Of a stretch of 48,342 nucleotides of DNA, positions 1 to 8,011 are shown piece after piece. Position 1 is the first letter of the stretch; each line of letters opens with the position of its first letter. Both the position numbers and the translations under genes were made by a program. The DNA comes from Kitasatospora sp. MAA19 (GTDB taxonomy: Bacteria; Actinomycetota; Actinomycetes; Streptomycetales; Streptomycetaceae). Under the pieces are notes generated by a model, which was not told the origin of the DNA, made no database searches, and saw only the letters and a program-made list of their open reading frames with translations. The stretch covers positions 1-48,342 of the forward strand of contig NZ_JARXYZ010000050.1 in the NCBI RefSeq assembly GCF_029894125.1, read 5' to 3'.

Positions 1-1197
1 GACGAGCGTCCGCGTCGTGACGACCGTCCGTCCGGTGGTGGCTTCAACCGCGATGACCGCGGTGGCGACCGTGGCGGCTTCCGCCGGGACGACCGTCCCT
101 CCGGTGGCGGCGGCTTCCGTCGCGATGACCGCCCCGCCAGCGGTGGTTTCCGTCGCGATGACCGTCCGTCCGGTGGTGGCTTCAACCGCGATGACCGCGG
201 TGGCGACCGTGGCGGCTTCCGCCGCGACGACCGCCGGGACGACCGTGGCGGCGACCGTGGCCACCGGGACTACGACGACCGCCGTGGCAACTACGAGCCC
301 GTCAAGCGTCTGCCGATCCCGGAGGACGTCACCGGCTTCGAGCTGGACGCGGACGTGCGCCAGGAGCTCAAGAGCCTGCCCAAGACGCTCGCGGACGACG
401 TCGCCCGCAACCTGGTGATGGTGGCCCGTCTGCTCGACAGCGAGCCGGAGGAGGCCTACCAGTTCTCGCGCGTCGCGCTCCGGCTGGCCTCCCGCGTGGC
501 CGCCGTCCGCGAGGCGGCCGGTTTCGCCTCGTACATGACGCAGCGGTACTCCGAGGCCCTGACCGAGTTCCGTGCCGCCCGCCGGATGACCGGCCGGGCG
601 GACCTGTGGCCGGTGATGGCCGACTGCGAGCGCGGTCTGGGCCGTCCGGAGCGGGCGCTGGCGATGGCCGGTGAGCCCGAGGTGAAGCAGCTGGACAAGG
701 CCGGCCAGGTCGAGATGCGTCTGGTCGCGGCCGGCGCCCGCAGCGACATGGAGCAGTTCGACGCGGCGGTCGTGACCCTGCAGAGCCCGGAGCTGGCCTC
801 CAGCGCCGTGCACCCGTGGACGGCGCGCCTGCGGTACGCCTACGGCGAGGCGCTGATCGCGGCCGGCCGTGGTGACGAGGCCCGCGAGTGGTTCGCGAAG
901 GCGGCCGAGGCCGACACCGACGGCAGCACCAACGCCTCGGAGCGACTGGCCGAGATCGACGGCGTCGAGTTCGTGGACGCGCTCGACCCCGAGGTGGCCG
1001 AGGAGGAGGCCGAGCAGACCGAGGCCCCGGCGAAGAAGCGCGGCGGCGAGGTCTCCGACGACCGCGTGATCTTCGAGGACGAGGAGGACGTCGAGGAGTA
1101 CTACGACGAGGACGACCTCGAGATCGACGAGGAGTTCGACGGCGTGGTGCCCGCGCGTGCCGCCGAGGACGAGGCCGGGAACGACACCCGGAGCTGA
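1..1197 (+). CDS. TPR-repeat protein with Arg/Asp/Gly-rich repeat N-terminus (5' end outside window)
   Basis: The reading frame is open from base 1, so the start lies upstream; 398 residues are visible. The first ~95 residues are repetitive, built from RDDRPSGGGF- and NRDDRGGDRGG-type units, and the DNA contains a 65-bp exact duplication (22-86 and 160-224, 138 bp apart). From the PVKRLPIPEDV stretch a folded, all-helical part follows (RVALRLASRVAAVREAAGFASYMTQRYSEAL and following) that reads as tetratricopeptide-like helices. The last ~60 residues are strongly acidic (EDEEDVEEYYDEDD). RGG/RDD tails often bind RNA, but a role here is inference. A hairpin follows the stop. The family is common in Streptomyces; its function is unknown to me. 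Confidence 0.85.
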   Translation, partial: DERPRRDDRPSGGGFNRDDRGGDRGGFRRDDRPSGGGGFRRDDRPASGGFRRDDRPSGGGFNRDDRGGDRGGFRRDDRRDDRGGDRGHRDYDDRRGNYEPVKRLPIPEDVTGFELDADVRQELKSLPKTLADDVARNLVMVARLLDSEPEEAYQFSRVALRLASRVAAVREAAGFASYMTQRYSEALTEFRAARRMTGRADLWPVMADCERGLGRPERALAMAGEPEVKQLDKAGQVEMRLVAAGARSDMEQFDAAVVTLQSPELASSAVHPWTARLRYAYGEALIAAGRGDEAREWFAKAAEADTDGSTNASERLAEIDGVEFVDALDPEVAEEEAEQTEAPAKKRGGEVSDDRVIFEDEEDVEEYYDEDDLEIDEEFDGVVPARAAEDEAGNDTRS

Positions 1198-1211
1198 GCT
1201 CCGACCGACGA

Positions 1212-1262
1212 GTGAGGCCCTGCCGCTCCCCTGGACATTCCGGGGGAGCGGCAGGGCCTCAC
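1212..1262. terminator. Strong hairpin between convergent genes
   Basis: A perfect 20-bp inverted repeat (arms 1212-1231 and 1243-1262, 11-nt loop) lies between the end of the TPR gene on + and the end of the DUF1015 gene on -. There is no T-tract, as is usual for high-GC actinobacteria. The symmetry and convergent placement suggest termination in both directions. Confidence 0.8.
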
Positions 1263-1284
1263 GGCGTTTCGGTGGCGGGTGGCC

Positions 1285-2655
1285 TCAGCCCAGTTCGAGG
1301 TTGCGCAGCACCAGTCCGGTGGCCGGTTTCGGACCGAAGGACGTGGACTTGCGCGGCATGGTGACGCCCTGTTCGGCGAGCCTGCGGACCACGCTCTCCC
1401 GGACCGGGTGCAGCAGCACGGCAGTGCCGCCGGTGCGCGCCGCCTCCTGCTCGGCGGCCGCCGCGGTGTGCAGGTAGCCGATGTCGTCCGGGCCGTCGGG
1501 GACGTGCCAGGTGCGGTCGAGCAGGGTGGAGTGCAGGACGGTGGCGTCCAGGTGGCGCCACTCCTCGGGCCGGTCGTGCGGCACGGTGGCGTCGAGCAGC
1601 GCTTCCTCGGGCTCGCCGAGCAGCCAGTAGACGCCGTCCCCGCCGGTCAGTATGAAGCCGTTGCCGCCGTGCCGTTTCTGTTCGGCGAGGGCCTGGAGGG
1701 CGGCGGTCAGCGGGCCGGGGACCTCCTTGATCTTCCACTGGTCGCCGAGCTTCTCCAGCGCCTCGGCCACCGGCAGCCGGTACAGCACGCGGTGGATGGC
1801 CCGGACCCGCAGCGGGTAGCGGGCGGTGTCCACCAGGAGCACCAGGCCGCGGTCCCACGGGCTGCGCGGCAGGTGGCGGTGCTCGCGCTGGAGGCGGAGG
1901 TACATCTCCCAGCGGTGGTGGCCGTCGGCGATCAGGGCCCGGCAGGTGGCGAGGTCGCGGCTGATCTCGGCGATCTCGGCCGGGTCGGCGACGGCCCAGA
2001 GGCGGTGGTGGGTGCCGTCGCTGGTGGCGGTGGAGAGCAGCGGCTCGCCCTGGACGGTCCGCTCGATGACGCCGGAGGCGCCGCCGTTGCCCCGGTAGGT
2101 GAGCAGCAGCGGTTCGAGGTTGGCCCGGGTGGTGCGCATCAGGCCGACCCGGTCGGCGACCGGTCGGGGCATGACGTCCTCGTGGGGGAGGACCACGCCG
2201 GCCTCGCGGCCGCTCACCGCGAGGGCGCCGATCAGCCCGCGTTGGAGCACCTCGGGGGAGTCGCCGGTGGCGGGCACGCGCTGCTCGTAGACGTAGAGCG
2301 CGGGCTGCGGGTCGGCGGCGAGGATCCCATCGCGCTGCCAGGCGCGCAGCAGCCGGGCGGCGTGCCGGTACTTGGTGTCGCGGTCGGGCCGGTCGCCGGC
2401 GTCCTCGGGCTCGGGCCGGGGCAGGATCAGCCGGACCACGTTGTGCGGATCGGCGGTCTCCAGGTCGAGCCGGCGGCCGGGGTCGACGACGTCGTACGGC
2501 GGGGACATGACCGCGGCCAGGGCGCCGACCCGGTCGGGGACGTAGCGCAGGCCTCGGAAGGGTGACAGGGACAGGCCTGCAGTGGCGACGTGCCCGGGAT
2601 CGCCGGGGCCGCCCTCCGGAGTCTCGACTCCGTCTTCTGCACTGGGTGCGCTCAT
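1285..2655 (-). CDS. DUF1015 family protein
   Basis: 456 aa with the typical DUF1015 opening (LSPFRGLRYVPDRVGALAAVMSPPYDVVDP) and the conserved IADGHHRWEMYLRL segment. The biochemical role of the family is not established. The open frame extends to 3024, but codons upstream of 2655 overlap the divergent TPR gene, so I chose ATG 2655; ATG 2664 three codons upstream is the alternative. No good Shine-Dalgarno precedes either start. A TACGAT hexamer ends 7 nt before ATG 2655, so a leaderless transcript is possible. The gene ends at the shared hairpin with the convergent TPR gene. Confidence 0.85.
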   Translation of the reverse strand: MSAPSAEDGVETPEGGPGDPGHVATAGLSLSPFRGLRYVPDRVGALAAVMSPPYDVVDPGRRLDLETADPHNVVRLILPRPEPEDAGDRPDRDTKYRHAARLLRAWQRDGILAADPQPALYVYEQRVPATGDSPEVLQRGLIGALAVSGREAGVVLPHEDVMPRPVADRVGLMRTTRANLEPLLLTYRGNGGASGVIERTVQGEPLLSTATSDGTHHRLWAVADPAEIAEISRDLATCRALIADGHHRWEMYLRLQREHRHLPRSPWDRGLVLLVDTARYPLRVRAIHRVLYRLPVAEALEKLGDQWKIKEVPGPLTAALQALAEQKRHGGNGFILTGGDGVYWLLGEPEEALLDATVPHDRPEEWRHLDATVLHSTLLDRTWHVPDGPDDIGYLHTAAAAEQEAARTGGTAVLLHPVRESVVRRLAEQGVTMPRKSTSFGPKPATGLVLRNLELG

Positions 2656-2746
2656 TCTGGGCATCGTAACCGGGTACGCGTTGTTGAGAGATCGGAATAC
2701 CCGTGCCGATCTGTGGGCGGGTGTGTGACCGAGGGCGAGGTACCGC
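2656..2746. promoter_or_regulatory. Divergent promoter region DUF1015 / small TPR gene
   Basis: This is the only gap between two divergent genes, so both promoters should lie here. On the minus strand TACGAT (2663-2668) matches a -10 hexamer and sits 7 nt from the DUF1015 ATG; I see no convincing -35. On the plus strand GAGGGCGAGG (2731-2740) is the ribosome binding site of the TPR gene at 2747. Confidence 0.35.
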
Positions 2747-3346
2747 ATGGACGACGGGCAGGAACGGGTGGACGGCGGCAGCCCGGGCGGGGCGGCCGGG
2801 CCGGACGGCGCCGCCGGCGAGGGCGCTCCGGCATCCGGCGGCGTCCCGGCGCAGGGGCGTTCCGGCGAGCCGACCGGAGACGTGTACGACTGGTTCCGGC
2901 GTGGTGGCAGGCTGCTGGCCCAGGGCAACCCGGCGGCCGCCGAGCAGCTGCTGGTCCGGGCGGCGGCGGCCGAGCCGCACTCGCGCAGCATCCGGGAGAC
3001 GCTGGCGCGGGCCCAGTTCGACACCGGTTCGTACGAGGCGGCGCTGGAGAACTTCCGGGCCGTCGCGCTGGCCGACCCGTCGGACGACTACGCTCAGTTC
3101 GGGTGGGGCGTCGCGGCGGCCCGGCTGGGCGACTTCGAGACGTCCGCCGAGCACCTGGCGCTGGCCGTGGCGATGCGGCCGGGCACCGAGCACTACCAGG
3201 CGGCGCTGCGGCAGACCCGGGCGACCCTGGCGGCCCGCGCCGGGGCGTTCGGCCCGCTGTTGCCCGGTGCACCCGGGTACCTGGCGCCCCCGCCGGACCC
3301 GGACGCCCGGTCGGTCGGCGAACCCGGTGCGGACGACGAGGTCTGA
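2747..3346 (+). CDS. Small TPR protein
   Basis: 199 aa. The first ~43 residues are Gly/Ala/Pro-rich and probably disordered. Residues ~45-165 form about three TPR units (DVYDWFRRGGRLLAQGNPAAAEQLL; IRETLARAQFDTGSYEAALENF; YAQFGWGVAAARLGDFETSAEHL). The C-terminus is Pro-rich. The start is ATG 2747, preceded by a GAGG-rich ribosome binding site at 2731-2740. The gene lies 94 bp upstream of the HAD hydrolase in the same direction and could be co-transcribed with it. It is probably a scaffold for protein interaction; no partner can be named from the sequence. Confidence 0.8.
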   Translation: MDDGQERVDGGSPGGAAGPDGAAGEGAPASGGVPAQGRSGEPTGDVYDWFRRGGRLLAQGNPAAAEQLLVRAAAAEPHSRSIRETLARAQFDTGSYEAALENFRAVALADPSDDYAQFGWGVAAARLGDFETSAEHLALAVAMRPGTEHYQAALRQTRATLAARAGAFGPLLPGAPGYLAPPPDPDARSVGEPGADDEV

Positions 3347-3367
3347 CCGGCCCGGGGTACCCGGTGG

Positions 3368-3404
3368 ACGCGGGGGCACCCGAACGGAACGCGGGGGCAC
3401 CCGA
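3368..3404. repeat. Two 16-bp direct repeats, 21-bp period
   Basis: ACGCGGGGGCACCCGA occurs at 3368-3383 and again at 3389-3404, between the TPR stop codon and the HAD start. The 21-bp period is two helical turns. It could be an operator or a slippage product. Confidence 0.6.
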
Positions 3405-3440
3405 TGAAGCGAACGACGCAGTGAACGAGGTAGCGCAGCC

Positions 3441-4481
3441 ATGACCGAGACGGCCACCACCACCGCGCGACGGACCGCCCCCGGCGGCAGCGAGCAGCCG
3501 CTGACCGAGGCGTACGACACGGCGCTGCTGGACCTGGACGGCGTGGTCTACGCGGGCCCGCACGCGATCGAGCACGCGGTGGACGCGCTGGCGCTCGCCC
3601 GTACGGCCGGGATGCGGCTCGCGTACGTGACCAACAACGCCTCCCGCCCGCCGCGGGTGGTGGCCGAGCACCTGACCGGGCTGGGCGTGCCGGCCGATCC
3701 GGCCGACGTGATCAACTCGGCGCAGGCGGCCGCCCGGGTGGTCGCCGAGAAGGTGCCGGCCGGGGCGAAGGTGCTGGTCGTGGGCGGCCCGGGGCTGGAG
3801 GAGGCGCTGGCCGAGCGCGGGCTGGTCGCCGTCCGCTCGTTGGCCGAGGAGCCGCTCGCGGTGGTCCAGGGCTATGACCCGTCGGTCGGCTGGGCGCAGC
3901 TGGCGGAGGCCGCGTACGCGGTGCAGGACGGGCTGCCGTGGGTGGCCTCCAACACCGACCTGACCATTCCGACCGCGCGCGGCATCGCGCCCGGAAACGG
4001 GACGCTGGTGGCGGCGGTGCGGGCGGCCGTCGGGGTGGACCCGGTGGTGGCGGGCAAGCCGCAGCCGCCGATGCACCGGGAGACCGTGCTGCGGACCGGC
4101 GCGCGGCGGCCGCTGGTGGTCGGCGACCGCCTGGACACCGACATCGAGGGCGCGTTCAACGGCGGGGTGGACAGCCTGCTGGTGTTCACCGGGGTGACCA
4201 CCCCGGCGCAGCTGCTCGCGGCCCCGGCCGAGCACCGGCCGACCTACCTGGCGGCGGACCTGCGCGGGCTGCTGGTGCCGCACCCGGCGGTCACGCCCGC
4301 GGCCGGCGGCTTCGGCTGCGGCGGCTGGGTCGCGTCGGCCGAGGGCGGCGTGCTGCGGCTGGACGGCGGCGGGGACCGCTGGGACGGCCTGCGGGCGCTG
4401 TGCGCGGCGGCGTGGACGGCGCTGGACGCGGACGGCGCACCGGCCGACGGGCACAAGGCGCTGGACGAGCTGGGGTTCTGA
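3441..4481 (+). CDS. HAD-IIA family hydrolase (NagD/phosphoglycolate-phosphatase-like)
   Basis: 346 aa. HAD motif I is DLDGVVYAGP (Asp31 nucleophile, Asp33 acid/base), followed by the TNNAS motif at ~64-68 (motif II). GKPQPPMH (205-212) supplies the motif III Lys, and GDRLDTDIEGA (228-238) is motif IV with the Mg-binding acidic residues. This is the C2-capped HAD-IIA (NagD, p-nitrophenyl phosphatase, pyridoxal phosphatase) layout; the substrate cannot be read from sequence. The C-terminal ~65 residues (GGFGCGGWVASAEGG onward) extend beyond the core. ATG 3441 has a GAGG ribosome binding site at 3427-3430. In actinobacteria this gene typically lies near tlyA, as here. Confidence 0.88.
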   Translation: MTETATTTARRTAPGGSEQPLTEAYDTALLDLDGVVYAGPHAIEHAVDALALARTAGMRLAYVTNNASRPPRVVAEHLTGLGVPADPADVINSAQAAARVVAEKVPAGAKVLVVGGPGLEEALAERGLVAVRSLAEEPLAVVQGYDPSVGWAQLAEAAYAVQDGLPWVASNTDLTIPTARGIAPGNGTLVAAVRAAVGVDPVVAGKPQPPMHRETVLRTGARRPLVVGDRLDTDIEGAFNGGVDSLLVFTGVTTPAQLLAAPAEHRPTYLAADLRGLLVPHPAVTPAAGGFGCGGWVASAEGGVLRLDGGGDRWDGLRALCAAAWTALDADGAPADGHKALDELGF

Positions 4482-4528
4482 GCCAGGGGCCCGGCCCCGG
4501 GCGCGGCGGCAGGTCGCGACAGCAGGCG

Positions 4529-4876
4529 TCAGAGCAGGGTGCGCAGCCGCAGCAGGTCGCGGAAGCCCGCCTCCAGCCGGACCCGGCCGCCCGCCCAGGC
4601 GGAGGCGAAGTTGAGCCGGCCGCCGACCAGGGCGACCAGGTCGTCGCTGCTCATGGTGAGCCGTATCTCCGCCTTCCCGGCCGGGGGGCCGGGGGCGGCG
4701 GCGAGGTCCTGGATCCGGCCGTCGCGCAGTTGGCCGGTGAAGGTCAGGTCGAGGTCGGTGATCCGGCAGCTGAGCGAGCGGTCGAGGGCGGCCGCCGTGC
4801 GGACGTCGCCGGTGGACTTCGCCATGTTCCGGCTGAGCTGCTCCAGTGCCTCCCGGCACTCCTCGGAGTTGGCCAT
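4529..4876 (-). CDS. SCP2 sterol-carrier-like domain protein
   Basis: 115 aa, about the size of a single SCP2 domain. Typical features are the central strands CRITDLDLTFTGQLRDGRIQDL, the stretch KAEIRLTMSSDDLVALVGGRLNFASAWAGGRVRLEAG and the hydrophobic helix at the end. SCP2 domains bind lipids or acyl-CoA in a hydrophobic cavity; the ligand here is unknown. ATG 4876 is preceded on the minus strand by a GGGGAACCGCC stretch that can serve as a weak ribosome binding site. The gene is convergent with the HAD gene (47 bp between stops). Confidence 0.8.
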   Translation of the reverse strand: MANSEECREALEQLSRNMAKSTGDVRTAAALDRSLSCRITDLDLTFTGQLRDGRIQDLAAAPGPPAGKAEIRLTMSSDDLVALVGGRLNFASAWAGGRVRLEAGFRDLLRLRTLL

Positions 4877-5039
4877 GGCGGCGGTTCCCCTCCCTGGGTT
4901 CCCTGGTGGTTTCGGCGCGTGACGGCGGTGGTCACTGCCGGGCCACGGTACCGCAGGCGGGTTTTGGCGGTAGCGTCGTCAGTGGGGTGCCCGGATCGGC
5001 CCGGGCACCGACGGCGACGAAGCGATGCGCGCAGGCGCT

Positions 5040-5046
5040 AAGGAGG
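5040..5046 (+). promoter_or_regulatory. Strong Shine-Dalgarno AAGGAGG
   Basis: AAGGAGG lies 7 nt before ATG 5054 and fixes the start of the lysine-rich protein. Confidence 0.8.
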
Positions 5047-5053
5047 CACCCGG

Positions 5054-5986
5054 ATGCTGCCGAGGACGGTGCGGGGAGTGGTGGAGGTCGCCGCCGGGCT
5101 GGTGGAGGAGGTCGGCAAGCGGGTCGTCGGGACGGCGGCCACGATCCTGGAGCGGAGCGGGGTCGACGTCACCGAGGTCGAGCGCCGGCTCGGCGGGCAG
5201 TTCCCGCCGTCGGCGAAGACGCTGCAGACGCTGGCGGAGGAGGCGGTCACCGCCGGGCGGGCCGGGGTGGACCTGGCCGTCGGGGTGGCGCGCGGCGAGG
5301 TCGAGAAGGCCTTCGAGAGGGTCGGCGACCAGGTGACCAAGGTCGGAGTGGTGCTCGCCTACCTGGAGAGCAAGCTGCGCGAGGTCGAGGAGGACGCCGT
5401 GCCGGCGGCGGGGCCGGCCGGGTCGGACGAGGCGGACGAGGAGGACGAGGCGGAGCGGCCGACGCCGGCGCCCCGGGCGGACGACCTGTTCGGGCGCGGC
5501 TGGGAGAGCGCGGACGGGCAGGCGGCGGCCTGGGCGGTGGGGGAGCCGATAGTGGCCGAGCGGGTGGAGGTGGACGAGCCGGTCGAGGTCGACCCGCCGG
5601 TCCCGCCGGTGCGGCCGGCGGTTGCGCGCAAGGCCGCGGCGAAGCGGACCCCGGCGAAGAAGGCCCCGGTGGCGGACCGGTCGACGGCCGGCGGGGAGGC
5701 GGCCGTCGGGGAGGCGGCCGAGAAGACGTCGGCCGAGAAGACGTCGGCGGAGAAGGCGGAGAAGGCGTCGGCGAAGCGGACGACGGCCAAGAAGGCCCCG
5801 GCGAAGAAGTCGGCCGCCAAGAAGACGACGGTCAAGAAGACGGCCGTCAAGAAGACCGCGACCGCGAAGAAGGCCGCCGCCGAGCCGGCCGCGCAGCCCA
5901 AGGCGCCCGCGAAGCGCACGGCGACGAAGAAGACCACCGTCCGCAAGGCCACCAGCACGAAGAAGCCCGATGACCGGACCGGCTGA
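5054..5986 (+). CDS. Helical protein with histone H1-like Lys/Ala-rich C-terminus
   Basis: 310 aa in three parts. Residues 1-110 are amphipathic helices (VRGVVEVAAGLVEEVGKRVVGTAATILERSG; AVTAGRAGVDLAVGVARGEVEKAFERVGDQV), similar in character to phasin or HBHA-type coiled coils. Residues ~115-195 are acidic and Pro-rich. Residues ~195-310 are low-complexity KKA/KKT repeats like those of eukaryotic H1 and mycobacterial HupB tails. Such tails bind nucleic acid or polyanions; whether this protein sits on DNA, RNA or the envelope is open. The stop overlaps the ATG of the next small gene, indicating translational coupling. Confidence 0.8.
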   Translation: MLPRTVRGVVEVAAGLVEEVGKRVVGTAATILERSGVDVTEVERRLGGQFPPSAKTLQTLAEEAVTAGRAGVDLAVGVARGEVEKAFERVGDQVTKVGVVLAYLESKLREVEEDAVPAAGPAGSDEADEEDEAERPTPAPRADDLFGRGWESADGQAAAWAVGEPIVAERVEVDEPVEVDPPVPPVRPAVARKAAAKRTPAKKAPVADRSTAGGEAAVGEAAEKTSAEKTSAEKAEKASAKRTTAKKAPAKKSAAKKTTVKKTAVKKTATAKKAAAEPAAQPKAPAKRTATKKTTVRKATSTKKPDDRTG

Positions 5987-6158
5987 AGCCGTCGAACCGC
6001 TCGGCGTCGAACTGACCCCGACCGGCCACCCCGTCGTGGACGCCGGACTGGCCCGGCTGGAGGCCCTGGACGGGGTCCCGGCCGAAGCACACGTCGAGGT
6101 GTACGAAGATGTTCACCAGCGGCTCGCCGACACGCTGGCCGCGCTCGACCAGGAATGA
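5970..6158 (+). CDS. Small conserved-type protein, 62 aa, coupled to lysine-rich gene and tlyA
   Basis: ATG 5970 lies inside the end of the lysine-rich gene (17-bp overlap) in another frame. The product has a helical centre, GVELTPTGHPVVDAGLARLEALDGVPAEAHVEVYEDVHQRLADTLAALDQE. It ends 30 bp before tlyA. Codon third positions are nearly all G/C and the reading is uninterrupted. A small ORF in exactly this place upstream of tlyA is a recognised feature of actinobacterial genomes. I cannot assign a function; the conserved position suggests co-expression with TlyA. Confidence 0.75.
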   Translation: MTGPAEAVEPLGVELTPTGHPVVDAGLARLEALDGVPAEAHVEVYEDVHQRLADTLAALDQE

Positions 6159-6188
6159 TCCGCAGGACCCGTAGGAGCTGAAACCCCA

Positions 6189-7001
6189 GTGGCAGTGGCA
6201 CGACGCCGACTCGACGCGGAGCTGGTCCGCCGCAAACTGGCCCGATCGCGTGAGCACGCGTCCGAGCTGATCGCGGCCGGCCGGGTGACCGTCGGCGGCA
6301 CCACCGCGACCAAGCCGGCCACCCAGGTGGAGACCTCGGCGGCGGTCGTGGTGGCCAAGGACGACAACGACCCCGACTACGTCTCGCGCGGCGGTCACAA
6401 GCTGGCCGGGGCCTTCGCGGCCTTCGTCCCGCAGGGCCTGGTGGTCGAGGGCCGCCGGGCGCTGGACGCGGGCGCCTCCACCGGCGGGTTCACCGACGTC
6501 CTGCTGCGGGCGGGCGCGGCCGGCGTGCTGGCGGTGGACGTCGGCTACGGGCAGCTCGCGTGGTCGTTGCAGAGCGACGAGCGGGTGACGGTGATGGACC
6601 GCACCAACGTCCGCGAGCTGACCCCGGAGCTGATCGGCGGTACCCGGGTCGACCTGGTGGTCGGCGACCTGTCGTTCATCTCGCTGGGCCTGGTGCTGCC
6701 CGCGCTGGCGGCCTGCGCGGCCGAGGACGCGGACCTGGTGCTGATGGTCAAGCCGCAGTTCGAGATCGGTAAGGAGAGGCTGGGCAGCGGCGGGGTGGTG
6801 CGCAGCCCGCAGCTGCGCGCCGAGATGGTCCGCCAGGTCGCCGGGCAGGCGTGGGAGCTCGGGCTGGGCGTGCGCGCCGTCACCGCGAGCCCGCTGCCGG
6901 GCCCGTCCGGGAACGTCGAGTACTTCCTCTGGCTGCGCCGGGACGCCCCGCAACTGGATCCCGCGGACGCGGACCGGGCCGTCGCGGAGGGGCCCCGATA
7001 G
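6189..7001 (+). CDS. tlyA: TlyA-family 16S/23S rRNA 2'-O-methyltransferase
   Basis: 270 aa. The N-terminal S4 RNA-binding domain (~5-62: RRRLDAELVRRKLARSREHASELIAAGRVTVGG) is followed by an FtsJ/RrmJ-type Rossmann domain. Conserved pieces are SRGGHKL (Lys71), the SAM-binding DAGASTGGF (93-101), VVGDLSFISL (Asp160), LMVKPQFEIG (Lys188) and the Glu244 region, which fit the K-D-K-E tetrad of 2'-O-methyltransferases. In mycobacteria TlyA methylates rRNA cytidines and sets capreomycin/viomycin sensitivity. The start is GTG 6189 with AGGAG at 6173-6177. The gene is followed by NAD kinase and recN, the conserved order. Confidence 0.93.
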   Translation: MAVARRRLDAELVRRKLARSREHASELIAAGRVTVGGTTATKPATQVETSAAVVVAKDDNDPDYVSRGGHKLAGAFAAFVPQGLVVEGRRALDAGASTGGFTDVLLRAGAAGVLAVDVGYGQLAWSLQSDERVTVMDRTNVRELTPELIGGTRVDLVVGDLSFISLGLVLPALAACAAEDADLVLMVKPQFEIGKERLGSGGVVRSPQLRAEMVRQVAGQAWELGLGVRAVTASPLPGPSGNVEYFLWLRRDAPQLDPADADRAVAEGPR

Positions 7002-7095
7002 GGTGCTCAGGGGACGTCCGGCCCGTCATGCTGTGTGACGCGGCCGTTACCGGGGCCGAAGGCGACCCGGCAGGCGTGAGGGAGAGGGCAGCGGC

Positions 7096-8004
7096 ATGAG
7101 TGGTGACGAACGTACGGTCTTCCTGATCGCGCACACCGGCCGGGAGGCGGCGCTGCGCAGCGTCGAGGCCCTGGTGCACGGGCTGCTGAAGGCCGGGATC
7201 CGGATCAGGCTGCTCGCCTCCGAGGCGGTGGGCCTGGACCTGCCGGACGGGGTCGAGAAGGTGCCCGGCGGGCCGGGGGCGGCGGACGGCTGCGAGCTGA
7301 TCCTGGTCGCCGGTGGGGACGGGACGCTGCTGCGCGGGGCGGAGCTGGCCCGTGAGCACGGGCTGCCGATGCTCGGGATAAACCTGGGCCGGGTGGGCTT
7401 CCTCGCCGAGGCCGAGCGGGACGATCTGGCCGTGGTGGTCGAGCGGGTGGTGGACGCGGACTACGAGGTCGAGGAGCGGATGACGATCGACGTCATCGTC
7501 CGCACCAACGGCGATGTGCTGCACCAGGACTGGGCGTTGAACGAGGCCTCGATCGAGAAGGCGTCCCGGGAGCGGATGCTGGAGGTGGTGACCGAGGTGG
7601 ACGGCCGCCCGGTCTCCAACTTCGGCTGTGACGGGGTGGTCTGCGCGACGCCGACCGGCTCCACCGCGTACGCGTTCTCCGGCGGCGGGCCGGTGGTGTG
7701 GCCGGAGGTGGAGGCGCTGCTGATGGTGCCGATCTCCGCGCACGCGCTGTTCGCCCGCCCGCTGGTGACCTCGCCGGATTCGGTGCTGGCCGTCGAGGTG
7801 CAGCCGAAGACCCCGCACGGCGTGCTCTGGTGCGACGGGCGGCGCTCGGTCGAACTGCCCGCCGGCGCGCGGGTGGAGGTCCGCCGGGGGCAGACCCCGG
7901 TGCGCCTGGCCAGGCTGCACCGGGCGCCGTTCACCGACCGGCTGGTGGCCAAGTTCGCGCTGCCGGTGACGGGTTGGCGCGGCCGGTCGAACACTCACTG
8001 CTGA
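7096..8004 (+). CDS. nadK: NAD kinase
   Basis: 302 aa, full length. Hallmarks are the GGDGT motif (73-77), NLGRVGFLAE (96-105), and the C-terminal glycine-rich CDGVVCATPTGSTAYAFSGGGP block that forms the NAD pocket. It phosphorylates NAD to NADP using ATP or polyphosphate. ATG 7096 has a purine-rich GGAGAGGG ribosome binding site at 7081-7088. It lies between tlyA and recN as in other actinobacteria. The stop is only 7 bp from the stop of the convergent MocR gene, so transcripts must overlap or terminate inside the opposing gene. Confidence 0.95.
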   Translation: MSGDERTVFLIAHTGREAALRSVEALVHGLLKAGIRIRLLASEAVGLDLPDGVEKVPGGPGAADGCELILVAGGDGTLLRGAELAREHGLPMLGINLGRVGFLAEAERDDLAVVVERVVDADYEVEERMTIDVIVRTNGDVLHQDWALNEASIEKASRERMLEVVTEVDGRPVSNFGCDGVVCATPTGSTAYAFSGGGPVVWPEVEALLMVPISAHALFARPLVTSPDSVLAVEVQPKTPHGVLWCDGRRSVELPAGARVEVRRGQTPVRLARLHRAPFTDRLVAKFALPVTGWRGRSNTHC

Positions 8005-8011
8005 CGGCTCG

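Noticed and set aside
1259..3520. Long minus-strand open frame of 753 codons, and similar ones at 23958-26756 (932 codons), 36709-39570 (953 codons) and 2652-4859
   Set aside because: They lie opposite or out of frame to genes with clear family motifs. Long antisense frames are expected at this GC content, and the translations are Arg/Pro/Gly-rich without motifs.
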